Of a DNA stretch of 64,000 nt, positions 10,606 through 20,837 are shown piece after piece. Under the pieces are notes generated by a model. The model searched no databases, was not told the origin of the DNA, and saw nothing but the letters and a program-made list of their open reading frames with translations. The stretch covers positions 1-64,000 of the forward strand of contig JAACJK010000004.1 of the NCBI GenBank assembly GCA_013368325.1, read 5' to 3'. The position numbers and the translations under genes were made by a program. Numbering within the stretch: position 1 is the stretch's first letter; each line of letters opens with the position of its first letter. This stretch comes from Ephemerocybe angulata (taxonomy: Eukaryota; Basidiomycota; Agaricomycetes; Agaricales; Psathyrellaceae).

Positions 10606-11214
10606 TCAAACCTCCTCCAAGTACCCCTGGACAATGAGATTCTCGACATCGGAGCGTCGCACGACGTATCGTTCCCCGCGCTTGAAGTCGATACTGCCGT
10701 TCTCCGTCTGCACGACCCCGCACTCCCGCACAACCCGCACCCGAACATGGATCTCCTTTGGTGGTTTCTCGATCCCGCTCATGATGTCCAATTCGTAGGT
10801 GAATTCGGCTCTGAAGTCCATGAGGTTGCTGTTGTATTGCCTGAGGTAGTCGACTTCGTGTGGGCTCATCTTTGAGCGGAGATCGGGGTTGGACAAGAGA
10901 TGCGGGAGAGCGCCGCCGCAGCCCCAATAGAGGTTTTGCAGCATCGAGACCCGGTGGGTGTGGTAGGCGAGAAGACAGCGCTTGTTCCTGTTAATCGCTG
11001 TCTGGATAATAAGCAGCGATGGTGGTGGGGGCCCTCTGGTGTTGAGTTCGGCATCCAGCAAGGCGTCTGCTGCTCGTTCAAGGTCGCGTTGCTCTCGTAT
11101 CAAGGATCGGACCAGGGGATCGTTGTACTTCATAAGCGTGTCCGTCTGGGTCGAGCGTCTGGATTCTAGGAGGAGTTGGGTTGCGAGATCTCCATATTGA
11201 CGCGTGTCGGCCAT
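10606..11214 (-). CDS. psf1: GINS complex subunit Psf1
   Basis: Uninterrupted 202-residue ORF, close to the usual ~200 residues of Psf1. Residues 1-150 form the helical A-domain: an N-terminal region with LVRSLIREQRDLERAAD, then RNKRCLLAYHTHRVSMLQNLYW and the conserved SPHEVDYLRQYNSNLMDFR segment. The C-terminus (about 155-202) is the small B-domain, with GSIDFKRGERYVVRRSDVE. Psf1 joins Psf2, Psf3 and Sld5 in the GINS tetramer, which with Cdc45 and Mcm2-7 makes the replicative CMG helicase; the B-domain is known to contact Cdc45. The start ATG at 11214 is followed immediately by MADTRQYGDLA, typical of the family. It is divergent from ula1, with 416 bp shared upstream. Confidence 0.92.
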   Translation of the reverse strand: MADTRQYGDLATQLLLESRRSTQTDTLMKYNDPLVRSLIREQRDLERAADALLDAELNTRGPPPPSLLIIQTAINRNKRCLLAYHTHRVSMLQNLYWGCGGALPHLLSNPDLRSKMSPHEVDYLRQYNSNLMDFRAEFTYELDIMSGIEKPPKEIHVRVRVVRECGVVQTENGSIDFKRGERYVVRRSDVENLIVQGYLEEV

Positions 11215-11630
11215 GGTGGTGGAACGGGTGAAAGGAAGGACGACGTGACCGTGACGAAGGCGCGTCGTGATCTCGCATCACGTGGTGTGACACGCAGCCC
11301 GAAATGGCAAAAGCCCCTAATCGCCACGCTGGCTCGTCCAACATCCGTTCGACCAGGACCCACCACACCTGCTTTCCAAAAATTTGAAGTAGCTCTCAGA
11401 ATGGTATACCGTGGAGAATTTCGTAGGCAGAATCTGAGTGGGGAACCTGATGGCATTTTACCATCCATATGACTACACTTCTTAGGTAGTCACTATAAGA
11501 ATAGACGTGAGGCGGATTTTTGGGATCCACATAAGATTTTGGAAGAGCTGTACTCCATAATTCTGGGTGAGCACTTGGGCAACGCTGGCTGATGAGGTAT
11601 TGATGCCGAGCACAGGATGATCAATCAGCT

Positions 11631-13403
11631 ATGGCGCGCTCATTAACCTCTACCACCACCACCATTACCCAAACCGCATCCTCTACCCCGATGGCAGCCA
11701 CAAACGATTCCCAAACAATTGAAGAAGCCACGACGGGCATGGAGTAAGCCTTCAATACTACTCCTTGTCAAAAATCGACCTCAACGTCCCTGCAGATCCG
11801 CCCCCGATCAGAAGACGCGTCGCTACGACCGCCAGCTGCGTCTCTGGGCAAAGTCCGGGCAGGCCGCGCTCGAATCCACGCACATCCTAGTCCTAAGCTC
11901 CTCCTCGACATCCACGAGCGTCCTCAAGAACCTCGTCCTCCCCGGCATCGGCCAATTCACCATCCTCGATCGCACGATCACCTCCCCCAGCGACGCAGGA
12001 AACAACTTCTTCCTCGAGGGCCAAGACAGCGTGGGCAAGCCGCGCGCGGAGGAGGCCGTGCGCCTCCTGCTCGAGCTCAACGATGGCGTGAAGGGGCACT
12101 CGATCGTGAACAAGGACGTGAAGGAGGTGTTGGGCACGGAGGACGGCGTCGAGTGGCTGAAGGGCACGTTCAGCCTCGTCATCGCGCACAATCTGGAGAA
12201 GGGGGCGCTGGACCAGCTGTCGGACGTGCTGTGGAAGGACGCGAAGAGCCCGCCGCTCGTGGTTATCCGGTCCGCGGGGTTCCTCGCGGAGGTGTTTATC
12301 CAGTTCCATGAACACGCTGTTATCGACTCGCATCTGGACACGACGCCCTCGCTGCGCATCGACAAGCCCTTCCCTGCGCTCCTCAAGCACTCTCTCGAGA
12401 TCGACTTTGAGAACATGGACGTGACAGACCACGGGCACGTTCCGTACGTGTACATCCTCGTGCGCGTGCTGGAGGAGTGGAAGCAGGCGCACGGCGGCAA
12501 CCCCCCGAAGACGTCGGACGAGAAAAAAGAATTCAAGGCTATCATCAGCAAGATGCGGAAGAAGGCGGACGAGGAGAACTTTGAGGAGGCCGAGGCGCAG
12601 GCGTTCAAGTGCTGGTCGTCGACCGTCGTGCCCTACGATATCAAGTCCCTATTCGGCGCGGAGAACGTCGCCCCGCATACGAAGCCGTTCCACCTTCTGC
12701 TGAAGGCGCTCGAGGTGTATACGACGACCGTGGAGCCGTATACTCTGCCCCTCAGCGCGACGCTACCGGATATGAAGGCGAGCACGGGACAGTACGTCGA
12801 GATCCAGCGGTTGTACAAGGACCGGGCGGTGGAGGAAAGGGACACGTTCAAGGCCATCCTTGACAAGATTATCGCTGAGCAAGGCGAAGACGCCAGCCTC
12901 ATCGACGACGAAGTTATCGACGACTTCGTCAAGAACTCTCACATCCTCCGTCTATTGAAGGGGAAAAAGTGGGGCGCTCTCGACCAGGACAAGGAAAAGC
13001 TTGCCGAGGCCGCTGCCTCTGAGGAATCTTCTAAGCAGCTCGGCATTCATCTCGCACTCTCAGCTCTATCGTCCCTCCAGGCAAAACGCCAAGAAGCAGA
13101 GTTCGCGCCGACACTGGAAGAGTTGACGGCGGAGGCGAAGGCTATCCTCCCAGAAGGTGTTGAGCTGCCTGATGAGCACTTTGACAATGCGATTGGCGAA
13201 GCGTACGTGTTCTTTCTGCTTGGGTGATTTAAAGTTGACTTTGTTGCAGTGCTCGGTCACCAACAGCCGACCTTCCGAATACCGCAGCCTTCCTGGGCGG
13301 CGTCGTAGCACAGGAGACGATTAAGATGATCACCAAGCAGTATGTGCCCATCGACGGGTACTGCACGATCGATCTCGTGGAAACGTGGTCTGGAGTTCTC
13401 TGA
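11631..13403 (+). CDS. ula1: NEDD8-activating enzyme E1 regulatory subunit (Ula1/APP-BP1)
   Basis: Three exons, 11631-11743, 11796-13202 and 13250-13403, give 557 residues (human NAE1 has 534). After a Thr-rich leader the protein begins the ThiF-like E1 fold with RRYDRQLRLWAKSGQAALES, then LKNLVLPGIGQFTILDR and the DAGNNFFLEG segment, all hallmarks of the APP-BP1/Ula1 half of the NEDD8 E1. The last exon restores the canonical end (AAFLGGVVAQETIKMITKQY...DLVETWSGVL). As expected of this subunit, no catalytic cysteine motif is present; that belongs to the partner Uba3. The heterodimer adenylates NEDD8/Rub1 for cullin neddylation, which activates SCF ligases. An alternative in-frame ATG at 11691 exists. 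Confidence 0.93.
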
Positions 13404-13821
13404 GGTGGTAGTGTACGATTCAACACTTCCTGTTTGCTGCTTTGCTACCTAATTTGTACCAGTTTTCAGGCGTTACATGTATAATTAAAACTTGCTCTCC
13501 AGTCAAATGCGGAGGTGGGTTCTCGTGAATGCACGGCTCCTCGGATAGCGGTGGGTCAGTTGTGATACGAAGGGGTAGTTCACCTCATGCCCCCCTTCAC
13601 CTAAATTGTGGCGTAATAAGCCCTTAGCGCGGTTCCATCGAGGACATGTGCCGTTTACATCTAGGTATGGCTAATCGATCTCCCACGTCCTGTAACTGGT
13701 ACCACTATGTACTTCGCCCGTCTTCACAGACCTCACTACATCCTTCCTTCAGACCAAGGTGCGCCCAACCTCCGAGTCGGTTTTTATCCCGCAAATCGAC
13801 AGTAGCCTCACGATCTTTTAG
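13404..13821. other. Intergenic spacer between ula1 and F-box gene A1
   Basis: About 420 bp. It holds the 3' end of ula1 and the 5' region of F-box gene A1. No ORF or repeat of note. A TTTTAG directly before the ATG at 13822 would also be a valid splice acceptor, so an intron in the 5' leader is possible. Confidence 0.4.
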
Positions 13822-16306
13822 ATGACTGCCCTTCAATCGCGGGGCAGCTCGTATGTCGAGCTCTTCAAGAACAACAACGCTCCTTCTGAGGCACAGCGGC
13901 ATGAAGTCATCGATAAGCTTCGCCAGCTGGAGGATGAATATGAAGCTCTCACCAAAGCACCCATTTCTACGAGTTTGGTGCACAATCAAGACGACAGTCA
14001 GCAGCAGGTCGAGGAACCCGATGAGCTTCCATACTTCAACGGCTCTCTCGCAATCATCCATGCTGATCAGTGAGCTATATCTTCTCATCCCGATGCTGGC
14101 TCACGAGTCTAATAGAGACGGCAGACAACCCCTCACGCGACGAGCTCGCAAGTTCCTCGGTGCCATACGCCGTCACCGCGCTATGCTCTCTCCTGTCCGA
14201 AGCGTTCCAGTGGAAATTTGGCAGAAAGTATTTGTCATAGCCCTGTCGAATCTCAACAACAAGGATCTTTCGAACCGATATAGCAAGACGCTCCACTCGC
14301 TGTGCAGCGTCTGCAGGCTCTGGGACGACGCTGCAGCTCATCTTCGAGGCCTGTGGACGGATCTACCAACAGTCGTAGACTCCGGAGCCGACCTCAGCCA
14401 ACCCAGCGTTCAGTGCTTCGTTCGCTACCTCAAACGATCCAACCCTTCCCCAATCTCTTTCATATACTACAGCCATCGCTACTCCGTCGGGCACATGGCG
14501 TCGGCCATACAGGCCAAAGGACCACTGGAGACAGGGCTCATCCTTCCGAATATACTCCAAGCGTCGCAACGATGGAACCGGGCTGTCCTTCACCTCGACC
14601 TCCAAGATCTCCAACACATTTCATCCATTCAGAGTCGCATCCCTTACTTGGAAGAGCTGAACCTGGTGCTGAGTTCATCGGGGGATGACCAGGACGTCCC
14701 GTCGCAGGTCAATAAGATCTTCTCCGACGCAACCTCCCTCCGTCGCGTCTCCATCCACACCCGGAGAATAGCGCCCGGAGCCTTCACCCCAGTATTTGAC
14801 CTTCCGTGGGCGCAGATTGAAACCTTTCGTAACAGCGCAGCAAGAGATCTTTACTACACCACACTGGTTAACAGATCTAAAGACACCCTCACAACCCTAG
14901 AGCTCGATGTCGACCAAGTCTCAGTTCCTGACCATGGAAACCTCGGCCTGGTGGTGACCATTATGAACCTCTCTCAACCTCTATCGCAGCATCATTATGC
15001 TTTCCCTCGGTTGCGCAAACTAGAGATTCGCGTTCCCATTGGCCAGCAATACGAAACCCTTCTTAGTCACCTCGCTGAACTGAATCTTCCAGCGTTAGAA
15101 GAACTCGGCCTGTCACTTGGGAGCGGGTTAGTAGTGATTGAAACGTATCAAGACGTGATGGCTCTGCTACGCTACCACATGTCCCAGACTGCTCGGGGGA
15201 TGACGGTGCTAAGATCTGTCGGCAACCACTTGAAGCGCTTGGTACTTCACGAAAGCGCCCCCCTCTATGAACGGAACACTATATCCATGCTCCAAAACCT
15301 AGAGCACTTGGAAATTGCAACTCCGACAATGGAATATCTCGATTTCTGCATTGGCACCCTTGTAGGACCAACCAACAGGGAATTTTACTCCATGCCATAT
15401 GTGCCGCTCCCTGGGGGAAGTGATGGCCTGGCTAGCATACGCTCAGTAACCCTTCCGCGACTCAAGGCCTTGACGCTGCGAAAGCTATGCACCCCAAACA
15501 AATGTGGCGGCGCTTTATCTTCGACATACTCGCGCCCTACACCCGAGGAGCGGGAATGGGGCTCCAGGATAGGGCAGCTGATCGCTTTGAGGACGTACGC
15601 CGTTCCTGACAACATCCAAATGGACGTTGTACTCTTAGAAGAGATACACCTGATCGACTGCGGGATTGAAGGATGTCAAGGGGGCGGGGCAACTCTAGTG
15701 GAGGCTCTATATGATATCTGGGAGCGTCCTACCAGCGTACGGGGTGGCTTTACGCCTGTACCCTTCGAATATGCGGAGGCAGTTCGCATCGCTCTATTGG
15801 ACAACTTCATTCGTCCTTCGCGTAAGGAGCATGATGTTGTCGAGGATTCACAGTCGCGGGACATGGACACCATTTTGCAACCTCTGGAAGCGCTGGATTT
15901 GGCCTCATACGACACCCGCCCTTTAGCTGTGCGTCTAGCCTTTTATCTCTCTTCGATCAGGGACCCTGACCAGCTGTTACGACGCAGATGCGGGGGATTC
16001 CGCACCTTCTGCAAGATATCGGATCCAAGCGTGCAATGGGTAGAAAGAACACTAAACTTGAAGACTATGGGAAGCGCGCAACGGACCTTTGCATGAAGTG
16101 GAAGCCATTTATGTTGCGTGACGCTCAACGCTCCCGATTCCGTTGGACATACGTCGCTGGGAACCATCTGAAGCTGAAGTATGTGATACATAGTAAGTCA
16201 TCTCGCTGTATCGACCTCAAGCGAATGTCACAGCTGCTAATCGAAGCGTATAGGACCTTCCGAGGCGGAAGACTTGGAAGATATTTTTGGTGTCCATGGA
16301 CAATAG
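13822..16306 (+). CDS. F-box/LRR-like protein, family A, copy A1
   Basis: Exons 13822-14069, 14116-15928, 15988-16192 and 16254-16306 give 772 residues. Layout: a short N-terminal helix region with an E-A/P-E pattern (residues 1-85), a basic helix (RRARKFLGAIRRHRA), the F-box at about residues 108-165 (LSPVRSVPVEIWQKVFVIAL...CSVCRLWDDAAAHLRGLW), then ~500 residues of degenerate leucine-rich repeats (LEELNLVLSS, LTTLELDVDQ, LPALEELGLSL). A separate C-terminal module encoded by the 205-bp exon follows (KWKPFMLRDA...RWTYVAGNHLKLKYV), and the last 53-bp exon gives an acidic tail. F-box proteins of this type are expected to dock on Skp1 and present substrates to SCF; substrate unknown. Intron positions near the 3' end match copies A2 and A3. 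Confidence 0.85.
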
Positions 16307-16978
16307 CCGACTGCTTTCATGACCCCGAATCACACGAGCTTAGTTTATGAGCGAGTTCCCAATCTAAACAGCAGTGTCATTACCATAGATTGAAGTGAGA
16401 GGACGGACGCTGATGAGCATAGGATGAGAATGGCTGAGGGACTGCCGATTACTGCCGACGGGCGCTAAGCGAAGCGTCAAACTCCTGTTCTAACCGTGGG
16501 GAAATCCCATCACTCATTTTTCCTTCCTCCTTTCGGGCTTCAAGCTTCAGCTGTTGCCGGTTTACCATCCACCCACCACTCTCCAGTGAGCAGTGCATTT
16601 CATATGGTGAATGTCGGCGGCCTATCCAGATTCCAAGGTTACAGTCAGACTTAGGCTTGCTTGACCGGATGGACCCTGCACGATACGGAACAAATCCGCC
16701 TGTCTCTCTGAATGTATGCAATTCAGTTCAATGTCGGAGAAGAGCTAAGTTTGGCTTAGCTCTTCTCCCGCGTTTGATATACTGTATGGCGTACATATAA
16801 AGAGCCACTCGGGGACCTACAGCTGGATTTTCCCCTCCCCATCTGTCCCCTTTACTCTGGACTTTACGCTGCTTGGGTGACTTTGCTGTGCCCAGTCTCG
16901 ACGAAGAGATAAAGGTACACCTACCTTTGCCTCTTAGCTCGGTCTCTTACCCTTTTCGCTCTGACACGCTGCTTGCAG
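16307..16978. promoter_or_regulatory. A1-A2 spacer with 14-bp perfect inverted repeat and TATA-like box
   Basis: The spacer has no real ORF. A perfect inverted repeat, GGAGAAGAGCTAAG (16736-16749) with its complement at 16755-16768 around the loop TTTGG, lies upstream of a CATATAAAGA element near 16793, which fits a TATA box for gene A2. A TTGCAG acceptor abuts the ATG of A2, and GTACACCT near 16913 could be its donor, suggesting a spliced 5' leader. The regulatory role is inferred from position only. Confidence 0.5.
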
Positions 16979-19206
16979 ATGCTCTTTCAAAGATCCAGGG
17001 CTGAGCCGTATGCCCATCTTTGGGTTGAAAATGACCCTCCTACGGATGCCGAAAAGGGCCACATCGCGTCCGCCCTTGCGAAACTAGAAGCCGAACTCGA
17101 GTCTCTGAGGCCTGGGGAGCGCCTCTCCAATGACGCATCAAAACCTCGAGCTGGACGCCACGTCAACAAACGCATTCCGAAACTCACCGATTCCATACGC
17201 CGACACCGTGGGCTACTCTCCTCGGTCAGGAGTATCCCCTGCGAAATATGGCAGGCGATATTCTGCTTCGCCATGACGAACATCACCACCGTCGGTCACA
17301 GATACGGAGTAGCCCTGCACGCGTTGTGCAGGGTTTCACGGTTGTGGAACAAGGCTGCCACCATGGAGCGCAGTCTTTGGACCGTTCTCCCGCGAGTCGA
17401 CTCCAGGCGTCGGCAAGATACGATCACAGTAAACGCCGTCAGCATGTATCTAGAGAGGTCCGGGACCTTGCCTCTCGAGATTGCGTACTCCGGCGACGTT
17501 TGCGTTAAGCCTCCCCCCTTAGACTCGAGTCAGCCCACAGATCAAGTATACGTCTACTCGATTTTCGCAGTCCTGTTGAAGGTTTCGCATCGTTGGCGGC
17601 AGGCCGACTTCGACATAAGGGACGTAGACCTCAGTTCCCTGGCCGTTCGTGGCCTGACCCCCATCCTGGAGACTCTGGTCTTGTCTATTCGCCCTGCCGT
17701 TCCCGAGGAAGACACAGGAGAGCCCACGGACGCCCTCATATTGGAAAACTTCTACAACGCTCCCGCTCTCCGACATGTTACGGTCTCCACGTCAGGCTTT
17801 GCCTCGCAAACGGTGATACTTATGCATTTGAAATGGCCCCAGCTAGAGACCTTCAGCAGCAACTCCCCTCGCGACCTCTACTATTCCAAGGCAGTGCGCT
17901 ATGGTCGAACGTCCCTCCGCAGCTTGGAGTTGACGGTAAATGGAATGGTTATCGACCCAAGAGTATCTCTTCGACTCTGCCCCGCAGCGTCCATTGTGCT
18001 TCCCCACCTCACGAAATTGGTTCTCCATTTTGGCCCAAATGTATCCATGTCGGAACTGGCCATGCGGCTGCCTTGCCTATCCCTCCCTGCCTTGGAGGAA
18101 TTGGTGGTCACCGGCAATGTTTTGGACAAGATGCTGGCTTCCACCCTCACTGTGCCGCTGGGAACGAGGATTCAATCCTTAAAGCGCTTAACACTCGACG
18201 AGAACTTGAAGATATCCAGCATTGATGCAGGCCTAGGTCCCTTACTCACACTCGCGCGCGGACTAGAACACCTCGACATTCAAGCATCACCCACTCTTAT
18301 ATCTCAACTTCGGTGTCAAATGCCAATGCCATCAGACAGTGCACCCCGCCTTCCCTTTCCCCTCCTCCGGATCTTGACCCTGCGAAGCTCTGTGCGTGAC
18401 TTGACGCCGGACTCTAACGCGGAATCCGACCAATGGTTCATAGCGCAGCAAAGTATGATGGCCAATTCAATTGCAATCATGCTTATCCAGAGGACTGTGG
18501 ATGTGGGGATTTATGCAATCGGGCTGCCTGACACTCCGCAGGTTGAGCTCAGGGAGATAAACTTCATCCACTGTGATGAAGGTGGCTCTAAGGCCTGGCG
18601 TACCCAGATGATGATTCTGGACGATCGCCTATGCGGTACCTTCGTCAGCGGTGTCCCTCGTCTGGCCTCAAAAGTCGTGGAACGATTTCGAAGCGGTCTG
18701 GCAGCCTTGTTCCTTTATTCTTCAAGCTCACAGAAGGGGTTCGATCGGGCGACGAGGTGGGAGATGGACTTCTTTATGGGGGAGATGGAGGACCTTGATT
18801 TGAATCGACTTGACTGTCGCCGACTCGCGGTGCATAACCTTTCTACCATTCCAGCAGTTGAGCCATGAAACTGACATATTTTAACTGTAGACGAGGGGTG
18901 TTCTCCATATGCTTCGCCAAGTCGGGAGAACGACAAAACTTGCAGGGTATAAACAGTCCAAGTACGATTTTCAAAGGCGAGCGAAGGACCTTTGCATGAA
19001 ATGGAAACCATTCCTTCTGCGCGACGCTCGATTGGCCCTGTTTCGGTGGACATATGTTGCCGAGAACCACATGAGGCTGCAGTATTTTGCGACTGGTATG
19101 TTATGTCGCTCTGACCTCCGAATAGCATCGACTGCTCACACTCCCTTCCGCAGAGCCGACCACCGAGAAAGCTTGGGAAACCATTTTCGGTCCTCCTATC
19201 ATGTAG
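16979..19206 (+). CDS. F-box/LRR-like protein, family A, copy A2
   Basis: Exons 16979-18829, 18891-19095 and 19154-19206 give 702 residues. The last two exons are 205 and 53 bp, the same lengths as in A1. The N-terminus has PYAHLWVENDPPTDAEKGHI, related to the HLFECNEPPTDEE block of A3. The F-box lies at about residues 80-140 (LLSSVRSIPCEIWQAIFCFAM...CRVSRLWNKAATMERSLW). Degenerate LRR-type strands follow, then the conserved C-terminal module (KWKPFLLRDARLALFRWTYV) and a tail ending FGPPIM. It probably acts as an SCF substrate receptor of unknown target. The first exon lacks the N-terminal intron seen in A1. Confidence 0.85.
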
Positions 19207-19399
19207 GCTTCTCCGGTTAGGGGCCTCGATATGGTATTCTTCAACAAGGAACCTCGGAAGACATTGCAAGTGCGAGGCGATGATGTCCCTTTCATGCGTA
19301 CCCGACGGTGCTTGCAAAAGATCCAAACGTTGCCCTACGCTTTTCCGATGTGCTCAGATTATATGTTAGCCTGTTTACATTCATTTCTATTCTTCTGTA

Positions 19400-19560
19400 C
19401 AGCTCATTGGACGTACGTCGCTGGGGACCTGGGGGACCACATCAGCTTGAAGTATGTGACTCTGCATGATGAGTAATCGCAATCGCCAGCCAGCACAGTT
19501 CCTGATCAAGGCTCCGAGGTCTGGTCTATCGTCTGAGACAGAGAACTTGAAGAATATCTT
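19400..19560 (+). pseudogene. 3' relic of a family-A F-box gene
   Basis: After a pyrimidine-rich CTGTACAG acceptor-like sequence, the DNA reads HWTYVAGDLGDHISLKYV, matching the end of the 205-bp exon of A1 (RWTYVAGNHLKLKYV). It is followed after an intron-like gap by SSETENLKNIFGSQ and a stop, matching the A1 tail (PSEAEDLEDIFG). No F-box, LRR region or rest of the 205-bp exon is present. This is a truncated duplicate left behind downstream of A2. Confidence 0.7.
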
Positions 19561-19891
19561 TGGTAGTCAGCTTTGGAGACATAGGGTTGACTCTCGACAC
19601 GCAAAGGTTTCGCAACTTTCGCTGCTATAGCACCGTGACTGTTACCCTCTGTTACCTTTCTTGTACGGGTGCCCAGAACGGAATGGAGGCACGGATCAAA
19701 AGCAAGGCCTGCGCCTAATAAAATAGCCGCCCAGGCCATTTTTTTTACCCGCGTTTGGTGCGGTCGCCTTTTTCGGGGCATCACAAGCTTCTCTCTCCTG
19801 CATTCAAATCTGCGCAGTCCATCCTCGGTCCGCCGCCAAATATCGGCTTTGAACAGCAACCTCGTAGCAGCCCGTCGCCTGACCGATCGAC
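19561..19891. other. Spacer between F-box relic and GNAT gene
   Basis: About 330 bp without ORF or repeat that I can support. It should contain the promoter of the acetyltransferase at 19892. Confidence 0.4.
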
Positions 19892-20768
19892 ATGGACCCC
19901 ACAATCATGAGACCCAGGTTTGCATCGGAAGCGCGTCCTGTTAGTACGGAGATCTGGGTACGTGAGTTCGAAGACGACGACGCTGAAGAAGTTCGCGAGT
20001 TGTTCGTCCGCGGTATCTGTCACGGAAGTAAGCAACGGACCACCATCCCTTGAAAGACTATCGCTCACTATCTGTTACTGCAGACAACTCTACCCGAGAG
20101 ATAGCCATGGCCTCGATGTTGACCGAGCCTATCACAGTCGTGTCCTACCCAACATTTGGACTAGGACTGGGCATGATGATCAGGCCAGGCCCAATGCGGT
20201 GGATTGGGGGAGTGCTGTCTGCCGCTTCTGCCCTCTGGGTCTACTACTGGAGAAATTGCATCTCTCAGTCCATCCGCAGCTACTGCCAACATGCTCTGGA
20301 GAAAGATATGGCGGACATTAAGAGCCACTACGCTGTCGGAAAACGACCAGAGGAGAATGAAGGCGGCGGTACGAGTGGCTTCTGGGTTGCGGAGACGATG
20401 GGAGAGGACGGAAGGAAGAAAATCGTTGGGACCGTTGCACTTGGTACGTCTCCCCTAGCATTGAAATATGCCTCTGTGACTCAATCTGTCCAGATTCGAG
20501 TACTCAGACCGATAAGTCTTGGACGGAACTGCGAAGGATGAGCGTCGCTGAAGCCTATCGCGGGAAGGGAGTTGCCGGGCTCCTTATGAACGCCTTAATT
20601 GCACATGCGCGAGAAAATGGGGCCAAGAAGGTAAGGCTATGGACCACGACCTTCCAGGCCAAAGCAAGAGCGATGTACCACCGATACGGGTTTGTAGAGG
20701 TCGGGACACAGGCATTTGAACCATATGTGCGGAATGGTCGTATTCATGAGCTACACCTTGTTCCCTAG
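19892..20768 (+). CDS. GNAT-family N-acetyltransferase with one membrane segment
   Basis: Exons 19892-20027, 20084-20443 and 20494-20768 give 256 residues. The N-terminus has the first GNAT strand and helix (IWVREFEDDDAEEVRELFV). Residues about 80-115 hold a hydrophobic stretch (WIGGVLSAASALWVYYW), as in NAT8-like membrane acetyltransferases. The acetyl-CoA binding motif A is clear after the second intron (LRRMSVAEAYRGKGVAGLLM, containing R-G-K-G-V-A), followed by the motif B tyrosine region (ARAMYHRYGFVEVG). The substrate cannot be told. It sits between F-box copies A2 and A3 on the same strand, only 69 bp before the A3 start codon. Confidence 0.85.
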
Positions 20769-20837
20769 CTCGTAACTATACTGAGTCATCAATCCCACGC
20801 AGAAGCCTCTTCCTTTCTAACTTCCACCACCATCACG

